38,898 bases of DNA from a virus, in IMG/VR virus record IMGVR_UViG_3300044858_002126, positions 1 to 38,898 of that record; one strand, given 5' to 3'. A program made the translations under genes and the position numbers. Below the pieces are notes generated by a model, which ran no database searches, was not told the origin of the DNA, and saw only the letters and a program-made list of their open reading frames with translations. Position 1 is the first letter of the stretch. The number at the start of each line of letters is the position of its first letter. This document shows positions 7,166 to 16,685 of the stretch, piece by piece.

Positions 7166-8457
7166 TGCACGCACGCAACCGGACATGGCTGCTCGGCTCT
7201 GACCCGGTCGAGCGTTGTAGGCAGCGCACGCTCCCGGTGGAGGGCGGCGACGGCTCCACGCTCTCGCTCGACTTCACCACGGGCGTCCTCGACCCGCGCC
7301 TGACGTTCACGCGCAGCACGACCGGCACGTTTACTAATGCGAGTGGTCTTGTTGCAAGCGCGGCAATTAACACCCCCCGCTTCGACTACGACCCGTCCAC
7401 GCTCCAGCCTCGCGGGCTGCTGATTGAGGGAAGCGCGAGCAATCTGTGGACATATTCGCAGGATCAGTCGCAATGGGCGGTGAGCAATGTGACCGTGAAC
7501 ACCGGAACGCAAGCCACCGCACCGGATGGAACTACATCGCTGTTTCCTGTCCTGACGAACACGACATCGTCGGTGCAATACTTCGTTCGACAAAGGTCTG
7601 CGGACAGCATTACCGCTACGACTGGACAGGTCTACACCTATTCCATGTTCGTCAAGAAAGGCACTCATCGCTATGTGCAAATGTTTGCGAGCGCAACCAC
7701 GATCTTTACTAATGCGGCACAAGCAAACTTTGACCTTGACGATGGCACAACTGGAAATGTGACAAACTGCACGCCGACTGCCGTGGCGTATGGGAACGGG
7801 TGGTGGCGGTTGTCAATCGCTGTGACCGCAAATGCATCCGCAACGCAATCGCAACCGTTCCTGTTGTATTTGGTGAGCAGTAAAACAGCCACAAGAGCCG
7901 AAAACCTGTCGCTATCGTCGCAGTCAATCTATGTCTGGGGCGCACAGGTCGAACTCGGCTCCGGCGCATCCTCGTACATCCCCACGGGCGCGAGTCAGGG
8001 GACGAGGAATGTGGACAACTGCGAACTCCTCAACCTCACGACGATGGGATTCAATGCCAGCGCGGGGACGATCTATGTTGATACGGGAACCAGAATTGGA
8101 ACTGGCGGCCGTTCGTATTCGTTCATGCCAACCAGCGGAATCAACGATCAGATATTTGAGGGTGGTGGATTCCTGCTGAATGTGTATTCGTCTGGAACAT
8201 TTGTCGCGCAGATCGGAACGGGAACGGCAAGTGCAGCGAAGATCGCTGCTGCGTATGCGGTGAACGATTACGCGGTCAGCGTCAATGGCGGCGCACCATC
8301 GACAGATACCGCTGGTGCGTTGCCGACAACCATTGCGAAACTCACCATCGGAGCGCGTGATTCATCGAGCGTAACGCAGATGAATGGTTGCATCCGCGTG
8401 TTCAAGTACTGGCCGACCCGCCTTCCCAACGCCCAACTCCAGAGCATCACCACATGA
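7165..8457 (+). CDS. Spike/fibre protein with lectin-like domain
   Basis: ATG 7165 overlaps the previous stop and gives a 430-residue product. Residues about 35-75 contain LDFTTGVLDPRLTFTRSTTG, then TPRFDYDPSTLQPRGLLIEG and SNLW: a pattern common in phage fibre and head-spike proteins that precedes carbohydrate-binding, jelly-roll-like domains. The middle (YTYSMFVKKGTHRYVQMF) and the end (PNAQLQSITT) match the same arrangement. A host-surface binding role is likely (family knowledge plus position). The stretch from about 7340 to 8400 is visibly more AT-rich than its neighbours, suggesting exchange with other phages. Confidence 0.75.
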   Translation: MHARNRTWLLGSDPVERCRQRTLPVEGGDGSTLSLDFTTGVLDPRLTFTRSTTGTFTNASGLVASAAINTPRFDYDPSTLQPRGLLIEGSASNLWTYSQDQSQWAVSNVTVNTGTQATAPDGTTSLFPVLTNTTSSVQYFVRQRSADSITATTGQVYTYSMFVKKGTHRYVQMFASATTIFTNAAQANFDLDDGTTGNVTNCTPTAVAYGNGWWRLSIAVTANASATQSQPFLLYLVSSKTATRAENLSLSSQSIYVWGAQVELGSGASSYIPTGASQGTRNVDNCELLNLTTMGFNASAGTIYVDTGTRIGTGGRSYSFMPTSGINDQIFEGGGFLLNVYSSGTFVAQIGTGTASAAKIAAAYAVNDYAVSVNGGAPSTDTAGALPTTIAKLTIGARDSSSVTQMNGCIRVFKYWPTRLPNAQLQSITT

Positions 8458-8759
8458 CCGACTACATGCTCCGCACCGACACCGAGGCGCAGATGGACGA
8501 TGCGCTGGAAGCCGCAGGACTGCTGGTCGAGGTCGATCAGGGCGAGGGCGAGATCGCGCTCATGCCCGTCCCGGGCTGCTATGTGGACCGCATCGGGCCG
8601 ATCCCCGCCAAACTCGACCCCGAGGGCGAGGTCATCCGGCCAAGCGACAACCGCTACCACGCCAACATCCGGGTGACCTTCGAGTTGACCGAGGAGCAGG
8701 TCGAGGCGCTGCCGACGTTCACCCCGACGCCGGGGATTCCATACAGGGTGTTTGCGTGA
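8454..8759 (+). CDS. Small fibre-associated protein, 101 aa, unknown
   Basis: ATG 8454 overlaps the spike gene stop (ATGA). The product starts MTDYMLRTDTEAQMDDALEA and is acidic, with short predicted strands and a Pro-rich end (TPTPGIPYRVFA). Small genes directly after fibre genes often encode fibre-assembly or tail-linked proteins, but no family signature is visible here. The end overlaps a possible GTG start of the next gene. Confidence 0.6.
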   Translation: MTDYMLRTDTEAQMDDALEAAGLLVEVDQGEGEIALMPVPGCYVDRIGPIPAKLDPEGEVIRPSDNRYHANIRVTFELTEEQVEALPTFTPTPGIPYRVFA

Positions 8760-8770
8760 GAAGCAGAGCC

Positions 8771-8977
8771 ATGACCATCGAGAAGACCCAGACCACCGTT
8801 CGCCTGTCCGCCCGAGACTGGATCGCCATTGTCGGCATCACCATCACCGTCCTCGCTGGCGTCCTTGCCGCCTTCATCCACCACGACAGGCTTCTGATGC
8901 GGGTCGTCACGCAGCAGGAGATGATGTCCGACAGACTCCACAAGATCGAGAGCAAACTTGAGGCTGATCGCCGCTAA
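8771..8977 (+). CDS. Small membrane protein with coiled-coil tail (i-spanin or holin-like)
   Basis: 68 residues from ATG 8771 (GTG 8756, overlapping the upstream stop, is an alternative start adding five residues). Residues about 18-36 form a single transmembrane helix, preceded by a basic N terminus and followed by a charged helical segment (QQEMMSDRLHKIESKLEA). That topology, N-in with a coiled coil outside, is what inner-membrane spanins show, though the protein is short for the class. The next gene starts inside its 3' end in another frame, as in Rz/Rz1 pairs. A holin is the main alternative. Confidence 0.55.
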   Translation: MTIEKTQTTVRLSARDWIAIVGITITVLAGVLAAFIHHDRLLMRVVTQQEMMSDRLHKIESKLEADRR

Positions 8978-9452
8978 CCTCCTCCTGTTCGGCTGCTCCG
9001 CGTCGGAGCGGATCGCATCGAACGCCAGCGCCATCCAGCGCGAGGCGAAGGACCTGTCCGCCATCGGGCGCGACTCGGGAGATATGCGCGTCATCTCCCA
9101 TTCGGAGACGATCTATGGGCTGGCGGCCGACATCCACTCGGAACTCCCGAAGGTCGAGGACCAGATCCCGGCATGGATGAGCATGATGGGGCTCGGGTTC
9201 CTCGCGCTGATCGTCGTCGCCGTGGCCTTCATCCTGTGGAACACCGGGATCGGGACGGCCATCAGGGTCGCTATCGGGTGGATTCCACGCAGGAAGGTCC
9301 GCGAGGCGGAGATGGCCGCCGACATGCTTTCCGATGCGTCGTCGGAGAATCCACGCGAGTTCATCGCGTCGAAGCGCGGGTCGGACCCGATGTTCGACGC
9401 CGCTTTCAAGAAGGCTTGGTCAAAGAGAAAGGCCCAGACAGATGCTTGCTGA
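8958..9452 (+). CDS. Putative lipoprotein with internal transmembrane helix (o- or u-spanin-like)
   Basis: A TTG start at 8958, 20 bases inside the upstream gene, gives MRLIAANLLLFGCSASER. LFGC with Cys13 is a plausible lipobox after a short signal sequence. Residues 14-70 are hydrophilic, residues about 74-95 form a strong transmembrane helix, and the last ~65 residues are charged and probably cytoplasmic. A lipoprotein that is also anchored in the inner membrane recalls unimolecular spanins, which join inner and outer membranes to complete lysis; here the cytoplasmic tail is unusually long. The start codon choice is uncertain, since no good ATG lies nearby. Confidence 0.5.
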   Translation: MRLIAANLLLFGCSASERIASNASAIQREAKDLSAIGRDSGDMRVISHSETIYGLAADIHSELPKVEDQIPAWMSMMGLGFLALIVVAVAFILWNTGIGTAIRVAIGWIPRRKVREAEMAADMLSDASSENPREFIASKRGSDPMFDAAFKKAWSKRKAQTDAC

Positions 9453-9549
9453 CTTCTCCTCGTTTCTCGGTTCTCTGTTCTTCTCGCTGCTGTGCGGTGC
9501 CGTCGGCTTCGTCGCCGGGTACGTCATCCGGTCCAAGAAGCAGTTCTGA
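9442..9549 (+). CDS. Tiny membrane protein, 35 aa
   Basis: ATG 9442 overlaps the end of the upstream gene and the frame stops at TGA 9547-9549. The product, MLADFSSFLGSLFFSLLCGA continuing into GYVIRSKKQF, is one hydrophobic helix with a basic C terminus. Its position directly after two other membrane proteins suggests a shared lysis or membrane function (inference). It is too short for a family call. Confidence 0.5.
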   Translation: MLADFSSFLGSLFFSLLCGAVGFVAGYVIRSKKQF

Positions 9550-9563
9550 AAGGGACATAGGCA

Positions 9564-11261
9564 ATGGCAATCAAGTTGCAGATTCGGCGCGGCACGGCGG
9601 CTGACTGGGCCGCCGGAACCGCCAACCCGACCCTCCTCGAGGGGGAGATCGGGTACGAGACGGACACCGGGAACTTTAAGGTCGGTGACGGCACCCGTGC
9701 GTGGAACGACCTCCCGTACCAGATGCCGTACTTCACCGGGACGAAGCCGACCACCAACACCTCGACCACGCGGTCGCGCATCGTCGTCGACCAGACCAAC
9801 GACCGCGTCGGCATCGGCACGTCGACCCCGCTCGACAAGTTGCATATCGAGGGATCGAGCCCGATCATCCGTCTGCGCGACACGGATTCCGGTGCAGGAA
9901 TCTACTCGCAGATCAACGCGAACGCGACGGACGGAACTCTCGTCATCTCCGCTGACGCGAACAATGCCAGCGGAACAACGGGTGCGTCGAAGATCCAGTT
10001 CGCGGTCGACAACACGACGCAGGTGACGGTGACGAAGGACACACAGGTCGGTATCGGGACACCGTCACCTGCCTCGTCACTGCACATCGTCTCCCCGACC
10101 ACGACCGCGGACATCAACCTCGTCAACAGCGGAACGACGGGCGGAAGCGGCGGGCTCGTCGTCAAGTCCACGAACAACGATGCATTCATCACGAACGTCG
10201 AGAACGCCGATCTGCGGCTCGGGACGAACAACACGGATCGCGTGACCATTGACTCGGCGGGCGAGGTCGGAATCGGGACGACCACCCCACTGTCGTTGCT
10301 CCATCTCGAAAGCACTGCACCAGTTATCCGCTTCAGGGACACCGCATCGGCGGCAAGCACGCACTCGACGATCAGCGCGGACAACGCCGACGGGACAATC
10401 ACGATCAACGCCGATGCCGGAAACAACACGGGAACATCAAACGTATCGAAGATCCAGTTCGTTGTCGACGGCACGACCACGGCCACGGTGCTTCCGAACG
10501 AGTTCGGCATCGGTACGGCAAACCCGCTCGCGGAACTCCACGTCGAGTCCTCGGCCCCGTCAATCATCATCCGCGACAGCGACGGCGCGGCGACTGCTTA
10601 CGGAGAGATCAGTTCGGACAATACGGGGCGCGTCACGATTGCTGCGGATCCGAACAACGTCGCAGGATCGTCGTCCGTTCGGCTGTCCGTAGACAACACG
10701 ACGCGCATCGAGGCGACTGCCTCCGGCGCGACGATTACCGGGACATGCACGGCGACGACGTTCAGCGGTTCCGGCGCGAGCCTGACGGCGGACACGATCC
10801 CGCTTGCCTCGCTCATCGACATCGCGACGGCAGGCGGCGCGCTGCTCGGCAGGACGACCACGGGCGCGGTTCAGGAAGTGTCGAAGACGAACGTGTCGAC
10901 GTGGCTCGCGCTCGGCAGCATTGCTTCCGAGACGAAGACGGATTACTACTCCGAAATCAATCAGATCGGATGCCTGACATTCGGTTGGGCGCAAGACAAC
11001 AGCACAACAGAGTTTGATTTTCTGAATCTGCTTGAGACAGTCGCGATAACGTCAGGAGGAACAAGTTACTACCTGCGCCCGAAATCGGCAACTGGCGGAA
11101 CGTGGACGCTGATCCGTGCCGGAACAAACACATCTGGAGACTTTACTGTTACGGACTCGCCCGGAATCACCTCAAGTACAGCGAATAATAATAATTTGAC
11201 TGGAAACAACAACGGTTACTTTCTGGGCCGCTTTCTGTTCATCGCAATCAGGACTGCCTGA
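9564..11261 (+). CDS. Tail fibre with Mtd-like N-terminal domain and repeated modules
   Basis: 565 residues, AAAGGGA upstream of the ATG. The first ~50 residues (LQIRRGTAADWAAG, GEIGYETDTGNFKVGDGTRAW) match the N-terminal domain of the Mtd type found at the start of many phage fibres. Four similar modules follow, each opening with GIGT.(T/S)P....LH(I/V/L) at about residues 83, 163, 236 and 315, spaced 73-80 residues, which would form a repetitive beta shaft. The C-terminal ~110 residues are different in composition and encoded by AT-richer DNA (about 10930-11240), as expected of an exchangeable receptor-binding tip. No reverse transcriptase gene accompanies it, so it is not a diversity-generating-retroelement target here. 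Confidence 0.8.
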   Translation: MAIKLQIRRGTAADWAAGTANPTLLEGEIGYETDTGNFKVGDGTRAWNDLPYQMPYFTGTKPTTNTSTTRSRIVVDQTNDRVGIGTSTPLDKLHIEGSSPIIRLRDTDSGAGIYSQINANATDGTLVISADANNASGTTGASKIQFAVDNTTQVTVTKDTQVGIGTPSPASSLHIVSPTTTADINLVNSGTTGGSGGLVVKSTNNDAFITNVENADLRLGTNNTDRVTIDSAGEVGIGTTTPLSLLHLESTAPVIRFRDTASAASTHSTISADNADGTITINADAGNNTGTSNVSKIQFVVDGTTTATVLPNEFGIGTANPLAELHVESSAPSIIIRDSDGAATAYGEISSDNTGRVTIAADPNNVAGSSSVRLSVDNTTRIEATASGATITGTCTATTFSGSGASLTADTIPLASLIDIATAGGALLGRTTTGAVQEVSKTNVSTWLALGSIASETKTDYYSEINQIGCLTFGWAQDNSTTEFDFLNLLETVAITSGGTSYYLRPKSATGGTWTLIRAGTNTSGDFTVTDSPGITSSTANNNNLTGNNNGYFLGRFLFIAIRTA

Positions 11262-13438
11262 TGCCATACGTTCCCGTCACGCTCCCGTACCGAGGCATCA
11301 ACGTGGACAGCGCGTTCTCCGCGCTCCCGTCGGGCTTCACGTTCGACGCGATGAACGTCGTCCCGTACGACACCTACAAGGGAAAGTTGCGGCTCGGGCA
11401 GCGCAGACCGCTGCTCGGCGCGTTCGAGTTTAATGACACGTCACCAGCCGTCACCCGCGAGGTGCAGGCGATCGTGCGTGCCGATGCCTACGTCGGTGGC
11501 ACGCTGAAGCAGCGGTGCTTCGTCATCGCAGGTGGGCAGGTGTACCTCATCGACCCCGGCAGCACCAGCCCGACCCTGCTCACGCAGACGCCGACCAAGA
11601 AACTGAAGACGACAGGGTACGTCGGGACGGCGGTGTTTGGGCAGTACCTCTACATCGCTGACGGGTTCTGCTACCGCAAGTTGGACGTGACCGCTGCGAC
11701 GCCGACCGTCGTGTTGTGGGCTGGTGCCGAGCAGGACGTGAAGCCATCAAGCGGCGCAGGAAGTCCCGGAAACGAGTCAGGCAACCGTGCGAACCTGCTC
11801 GTCAGGTTCGGTGGACGCCTTGCCTTGAGCGGATGGAAAGATTCTCCTACCAACTGGTTCCTGTGCCACATCAACGACCCGGAGGACTGGAACCCAACGT
11901 CGTCTTCATCGCACGATGCCTTGGCAGGATCGTCCTCGACGCGGTTCGGGCTGGTCGGAGATCCGATCATCGCGTTGATTCCAGTCGGTGAAAGCGGGCT
12001 GATGCTCGCCACCCGGCACGGATCGACGTACCTCACGGCGGATCCGGTGGTGGACTCCGCACGGATGATAGAACTTTCTCGGACGGTCGGCGTCGTCTCC
12101 GCACGGGCTTGGTGTTCGAGCGACTCGCAGGTCATCTACATGATGTCGCAGGACGGGCTCTACCGGGTCGTACCGAACGAGTTCCAGATCACCAAGAGCG
12201 GGAGGGTGACGAGCGGGAAACTCGACTCGTACTTCCAGCGGCAGGACTTCGACGACCTGAACTGCGTTCTCGGCTACGACGCCGAGGCACAGAACATCTA
12301 CTGCATGATGTCGCGCATCGACATGCCCGACACCAGCATTCACCTGCTCTACAACCAGCCGACCGACTCGTTCTGGCCGATCCAGACCGGGTGGCCCATC
12401 TTCCGCGCCCCGACATGCTGCGGCGAGTTCCCGACCGGAGAGGCTCGGGCCTCGATCCTCGCGTTCGGCAGCAGCGGCGGTTACATGGGCTGGTTCGACC
12501 GCGACCTGACATCAGGCGTGGACGGGCAGTCCGCTACCGGGTACAAGTCGGTCGGACTGAATCCGAGCAATCAGGATGCCGCGACGCAGCGGATCAACAC
12601 CAGCCTCACCTTCGGACCAGTTCTCCAGCCGAATCTCGCGGAAGTGATGATGCGGGACATCCGGCTGGAAATGTCGATGGACGAGCCGCAGGAGGAGACT
12701 GCGTTCAACACCCCGCAGGTCATGCTTACCGGGCCGTTCCTGTCCGTCCGTTCCGGCGAGACGGCGGAGGACGCTATCGGGCAGAGCCTCGTCGGCGTCA
12801 ACGTCATCGAGGACCCTGACTACCCGATCGTCGTCCTTCAGGGCGGCGGTCCTGCCGCATTCACCTCCGACCCGGTGGCGGGATACGACTTCGGGTTGCA
12901 GACGGGCAGCACGAACCCGTCCTTCACCAAGTACCTCGACCTGTTCTGGGAGACGCCCATTCCGGGGACGTACACGACCGCGGACACCCTGATTCAGGAT
13001 CCGGGGGCGCGGACCTACACCAAGGGCCGGAACCGGGTGTACAACCAAGACACGGCGAACATCGACTGGGCCATCGAGCATACGAACGACGGGACCATGT
13101 ACCGCCGGGACGAGACGCTTCCGGGCGCGACGACGCAGGCCCCGAGCGGGACGTATACCTACGACAGTTCGCAGGGAACGGCGTCCGATCTGCCGACCCT
13201 TCCGGCCAACGTCTACGCCCCGAGGTACAGGATCGGCGGGGCGATCTACTCGTCTGCCGTGGTTACGGACTTCGCGGACGAACTGCTTCCGGGCCGGAAC
13301 GACTCCCTGCGGTGCAGGATCAGGGGTCAGGCCATCTATCTGCAAATCAACAGTTATGGCGTACCGTGGGCTCTTGAGCGCATGGCGGTGCTGATCGACC
13401 CGGTCAGCCATACGAACAACGTGAAGGGAACCTACTGA
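11261..13438 (+). CDS. Tail nozzle-like protein (tail tubular protein B type)
   Basis: 725 residues, start ATG 11261 overlapping the fibre stop. It opens MPYVPVTLPYRGINVDSAFS and is beta-rich throughout, with propeller-like repeats (RCFVIAGGQVYLIDPG, FGQYLYIADGFCYRKLDV, GESGLMLATRHGSTYL, DSQVIYMMSQDGLYRVVPNE). Length and position next to internal virion proteins fit the hexameric nozzle of T7-type tails (T7 gp12 is about 800 residues). The sequence similarity cannot be measured here, so a large tail spike is a remaining alternative. Confidence 0.65.
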   Translation: MPYVPVTLPYRGINVDSAFSALPSGFTFDAMNVVPYDTYKGKLRLGQRRPLLGAFEFNDTSPAVTREVQAIVRADAYVGGTLKQRCFVIAGGQVYLIDPGSTSPTLLTQTPTKKLKTTGYVGTAVFGQYLYIADGFCYRKLDVTAATPTVVLWAGAEQDVKPSSGAGSPGNESGNRANLLVRFGGRLALSGWKDSPTNWFLCHINDPEDWNPTSSSSHDALAGSSSTRFGLVGDPIIALIPVGESGLMLATRHGSTYLTADPVVDSARMIELSRTVGVVSARAWCSSDSQVIYMMSQDGLYRVVPNEFQITKSGRVTSGKLDSYFQRQDFDDLNCVLGYDAEAQNIYCMMSRIDMPDTSIHLLYNQPTDSFWPIQTGWPIFRAPTCCGEFPTGEARASILAFGSSGGYMGWFDRDLTSGVDGQSATGYKSVGLNPSNQDAATQRINTSLTFGPVLQPNLAEVMMRDIRLEMSMDEPQEETAFNTPQVMLTGPFLSVRSGETAEDAIGQSLVGVNVIEDPDYPIVVLQGGGPAAFTSDPVAGYDFGLQTGSTNPSFTKYLDLFWETPIPGTYTTADTLIQDPGARTYTKGRNRVYNQDTANIDWAIEHTNDGTMYRRDETLPGATTQAPSGTYTYDSSQGTASDLPTLPANVYAPRYRIGGAIYSSAVVTDFADELLPGRNDSLRCRIRGQAIYLQINSYGVPWALERMAVLIDPVSHTNNVKGTY

Positions 13439-14508
13439 TGGGACTGTTCAGTAACCTTTTCGGCGGCAGGAAGTCGTACACGGAGGCCATCAAGAGGATG
13501 GAGCGTGGCTACGGCGAGGCCCGCACGTTCGCCAGCACCGAGTACAAGGACCTGATCGACTCCTTCCTCAAGGAGCGCACCGCCAACGCGGAGGTCTACA
13601 GCAAGGCGTTCTCCGACACGATGACGAAGTACGCGACGGAGATGCAGCGCACCCGTCAGGAACTCGCGTCGCGTGCGGGAATCGACCTGTCGAAGTTCGA
13701 GGCGCGTGCCGCTGGTATCCGCGGAGCGTTCGGCAGGGAGATGGGCGGCGCGGTGTCGAACTACGAGAAGATGCTCGCCGCATCGCAGGCGGAGTTCCGC
13801 AAGGCCGGGGCGGAGGCGTACAAGACGCTCGAAGCGGGACGCGAATCGACGCTTGCCCTTCTTCGCCAGCAGACGGAGGCTTCCGTCGCGAAGACCACGG
13901 CATCGAGCGTACTGACCGGGCTCTCGAACACGACCTTCGGCCAGAGCGCGATCAACGCCGTGGCCGCGCAGGGAGCGTTGCAGGCCGGGGCCGTTCAGGA
14001 GCAGTACGCGCAGACCCTCTACGCGGCGCAGCAGGCGCAGGCAAACGCTCTCGCGAACATGCAGTCACAGCAGGCGCAGGGCCTCCTCGCGGCCCGCGGA
14101 GGCATGGCGCAGATGCTCGCTGGCATGGACCAGCAGACGGCGCAGGCGGCGTTCGCCTCGCAGACGGGGCTTACGGCGAACCTCGCGAACCTTCAGGCGC
14201 AGCAGGCGCAGTCGCAGTTCGGGGCGGGGCTTACTGGTTCGCAGTACCAGAGCGGACAGTACCAGCAGTACACGGCCGCCGCACAGGCGGCACGGGCGGC
14301 GGCGCTCCAGTCGCAACTCGGGTTGATGACGCGCCCGATCGAGGCACGCTACGCGGCGGAGACGCAGAAGGCGATGATGGACATGCAGGCCGGGAACCAG
14401 TTGGGCGGCGCATTGCTCGGGGCGGGAATCGGCGCCATCGCGGAGGGCGTCGGGCAGGGCGTCGGCAACATCATCTCCCCGTTCGGACAGGCATTCCAGC
14501 AGCGTTGA
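13438..14508 (+). CDS. Internal virion/ejection protein, coiled-coil and Gln/Ala-rich
   Basis: 356 residues, starting MGLFSNLFGGRKSYTEAIKR. Residues 15-160 are helical and charged; residues 170-320 are a Gln/Ala-rich series (LYAAQQAQANALANMQSQQA and similar), and the C terminus is Gly/Ala-rich and hydrophobic (GNQLGGALLGAGIGAIAEG). Podovirus ejection proteins of gp14 type have this composition and are released into the host envelope to make a DNA channel. Gene order, directly after the nozzle and before three more virion-type genes, supports it. The start overlaps the nozzle stop. Confidence 0.65.
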   Translation: MGLFSNLFGGRKSYTEAIKRMERGYGEARTFASTEYKDLIDSFLKERTANAEVYSKAFSDTMTKYATEMQRTRQELASRAGIDLSKFEARAAGIRGAFGREMGGAVSNYEKMLAASQAEFRKAGAEAYKTLEAGRESTLALLRQQTEASVAKTTASSVLTGLSNTTFGQSAINAVAAQGALQAGAVQEQYAQTLYAAQQAQANALANMQSQQAQGLLAARGGMAQMLAGMDQQTAQAAFASQTGLTANLANLQAQQAQSQFGAGLTGSQYQSGQYQQYTAAAQAARAAALQSQLGLMTRPIEARYAAETQKAMMDMQAGNQLGGALLGAGIGAIAEGVGQGVGNIISPFGQAFQQR

Positions 14509-14517
14509 GGAACACAC

Positions 14518-15054
14518 ATGGCAGCCAACAGGACAGCGACAAGCGACTACGAGTTCGACGCCCCGGCAAGCAAGCCGTCCGGGTGGGATGGTTTCCTCTC
14601 CGGTGCGGCGAGGTTCAGCGCGAACTTCCTCACGGGGCTCGGTGCCGGATTGCAGTCGTACAACCCGCAGAACCCGTATGCATCGCTCGGCGCGGCCATG
14701 ACTGCCGCCATGCCGGGAGTCTCCGCCGGGATCAAGCGCGAGCAGCGTGCGCTCGACGTTGCGGCTGCGCAGGAGCAGGACGAGGAGGCTTTGCTCGGTC
14801 GCGCAAAGACCCTCAAGGAAATTGAGGATTTGGGCCGTCCGACCACCATGCAGGCTGCCGCAGCCTCCATTATTCCCGGCGGGGAGGCCATTGCCCGTCC
14901 CGTGTCCGGAATCGCCGCTGGCGTCGCCAAGCCTTCCCGCGCAGTCTCGGCCCCTGAACTGTTCGACATCAAGGTTGGCGGATACCCGTCCCCGCTGCTT
15001 CCGCCGTCCATGACGGCCGCGGAGCGCGTGATGTTCATGGGAGGCTCCCGATGA
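14518..15054 (+). CDS. Putative internal virion protein, 178 aa
   Basis: ATG 14518 with GAGGA upstream; begins MAANRTATSDYEFDAPASKP. A Gly/Ala-rich, weakly hydrophobic segment (ARFSANFLTGLGAGLQSYNP) is followed by a short charged helix and a Pro/Ala-rich end. No known motif. It is placed between two ejection-type proteins and overlaps the next ATG, so a virion role is inferred from context. Confidence 0.55.
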   Translation: MAANRTATSDYEFDAPASKPSGWDGFLSGAARFSANFLTGLGAGLQSYNPQNPYASLGAAMTAAMPGVSAGIKREQRALDVAAAQEQDEEALLGRAKTLKEIEDLGRPTTMQAAAASIIPGGEAIARPVSGIAAGVAKPSRAVSAPELFDIKVGGYPSPLLPPSMTAAERVMFMGGSR

Positions 15055-16682
15055 GCGCGTTCCCGACGCCGGATCAGCCGACGGACTTCTCGAAGCAGGC
15101 GCCGCTCACGCTGAACGAGGGATTCGTCCGTCCGCAGGAGCAGGCGCAGGCCATCGACCCGCTCGACGACGACGAGATGATCGCGCAGTCCGCGATGGAC
15201 GCGAGGGGATCACGGCAGATCGCCCCGTACGCCACGTTCGACGTGGTGCAGCAGGCGCTTGAGAACGGGTACTACACCGGGCTTGAGGCGATGGACTTCG
15301 GGACGCTACCGGACGGCACCCCTGCCGCGCTGTTCACCGACCAGAACGGGATGCGTCAGGCCGTCCGCATGGCACCGGACAGGTGGTTCGCGGCCATCCG
15401 CGAGCGTGCGGACGCCCGCGTCTCGATGGCGAAGAAGGCGCGCAACGCACGCGACGCGAAGCGGCTTCGTCCCGCGATCGCGGACATGGCGAAGGAGATC
15501 GAGGCAATCGCTCCCGGCTTCATGGAGTTTGCGGACATCGGGCTGGAGGAGAACGCCCCGCAGACCTACGCGACCGTGCAGGACGTGTACCGCCGACTTC
15601 AGGAGAAGGACGAGACGGAGTTGCGGAAGTTGCAGGCGGAACTTCAGGGCGCAATCAACGGCCGCCAGATGCAGACCATTCAGGGCTTGGCCGACAACTT
15701 CGTCCAGAACACCGTGGACGAGATGGATCTTCGCGCCGAGGGCTTCATGTCGAACCAGTCGATCCCGGAGGAGGTCCGCATGATGCGTGCGCTAGACCTC
15801 CGACGCCAGCAGGAGAGCGTGAAGCGGTTCGGATACCTCATTCCGCCTGCCTCGCAGGTTGCCCGCACCGCGAGTTTCCCGTCCTTCTACTTCTCGCAGG
15901 GCAATCCCGGTGCGCTCGACGATCTCGCGGACATGTCCGTGCAGACGCTCGGGTACGACAACCTGACGGCCATGCCGCAGCAGCAGCGCGTCCCGATGCT
16001 CATGCAGCAGGCGCAGACATTGGCCCGTAACATCGGGTGGTCGCTTCCGTTCAACGAGGCGGACATCCAGATCATGTCGCAGGTGATGACCGACAGGCTC
16101 CTGCGCCTGAACAGGCCGATCATGGCACCGACCGGGGAGAGCGAGGCCGTCGCAGGAGGTCTCGCCCGCGTCCGTGCGTCCCGTGCGGAGCAGGAACTTT
16201 CCCGGCAGGAGCGCGAGGCGAAGATCCAGTCGGAGCGAGCAAGGGGCATTTCGTCGCTCGCCTCCGCGGAGCGTGCGACGGCATCCGCCGAGCGGACGCG
16301 CATGATGACACCGTCGGAGATCGCGAAGATCGACGCCTTCACGGAGCGGATGAGCATGATGGCTCCCGCGGAGCGTGAGCGCGTCCTCGCGCAGATCGAG
16401 AAGATGCAGTCGGAGACGGAGCGCACCGAGGCGTCCACGCAGCAGACCCGTGCCGAGACGCAGATCATGCGAGGCGAGCAGCCGACCGCGCAGATCACCC
16501 GTTCGCAGGACGACGAACTCCGTTCCCGCGCATCGGAGATGGGTCTGAACGTACCGGAGGGAGTTCCGATTCTCGACTTCCTCGTCGATGAGTCAAGAAG
16601 GCTCGCGAAAGCAAGAGATCCGCAGTCGGTGGCGAAGTTGCGCGAGATTCACAGGATCGTGTACGAACTCCAGACCCGGTGA
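15051..16682 (+). CDS. Internal virion/ejection protein, 543 aa
   Basis: ATG 15051 with GGGAGG upstream; begins MSAFPTPDQPTDFSKQAPLT. It is largely helical, with a long charged coiled-coil region rich in Arg, Glu and Gln from about residue 375 onward (SRAEQELSRQEREAKIQSER and on). It sits where T7-like phages carry gp15, between a gp14-like gene and a giant gp16-like gene. No enzymatic motif is seen. The assignment rests on order, helical content and size. Confidence 0.6.
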   Translation: MSAFPTPDQPTDFSKQAPLTLNEGFVRPQEQAQAIDPLDDDEMIAQSAMDARGSRQIAPYATFDVVQQALENGYYTGLEAMDFGTLPDGTPAALFTDQNGMRQAVRMAPDRWFAAIRERADARVSMAKKARNARDAKRLRPAIADMAKEIEAIAPGFMEFADIGLEENAPQTYATVQDVYRRLQEKDETELRKLQAELQGAINGRQMQTIQGLADNFVQNTVDEMDLRAEGFMSNQSIPEEVRMMRALDLRRQQESVKRFGYLIPPASQVARTASFPSFYFSQGNPGALDDLADMSVQTLGYDNLTAMPQQQRVPMLMQQAQTLARNIGWSLPFNEADIQIMSQVMTDRLLRLNRPIMAPTGESEAVAGGLARVRASRAEQELSRQEREAKIQSERARGISSLASAERATASAERTRMMTPSEIAKIDAFTERMSMMAPAERERVLAQIEKMQSETERTEASTQQTRAETQIMRGEQPTAQITRSQDDELRSRASEMGLNVPEGVPILDFLVDESRRLAKARDPQSVAKLREIHRIVYELQTR

Positions 16683-16685
16683 GCC

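Noticed and set aside
9564-11261. Diversity-generating retroelement acting on the Mtd-like fibre
   Set aside because: The fibre N terminus resembles Mtd, but no reverse transcriptase gene and no template/variable repeat pair were seen.
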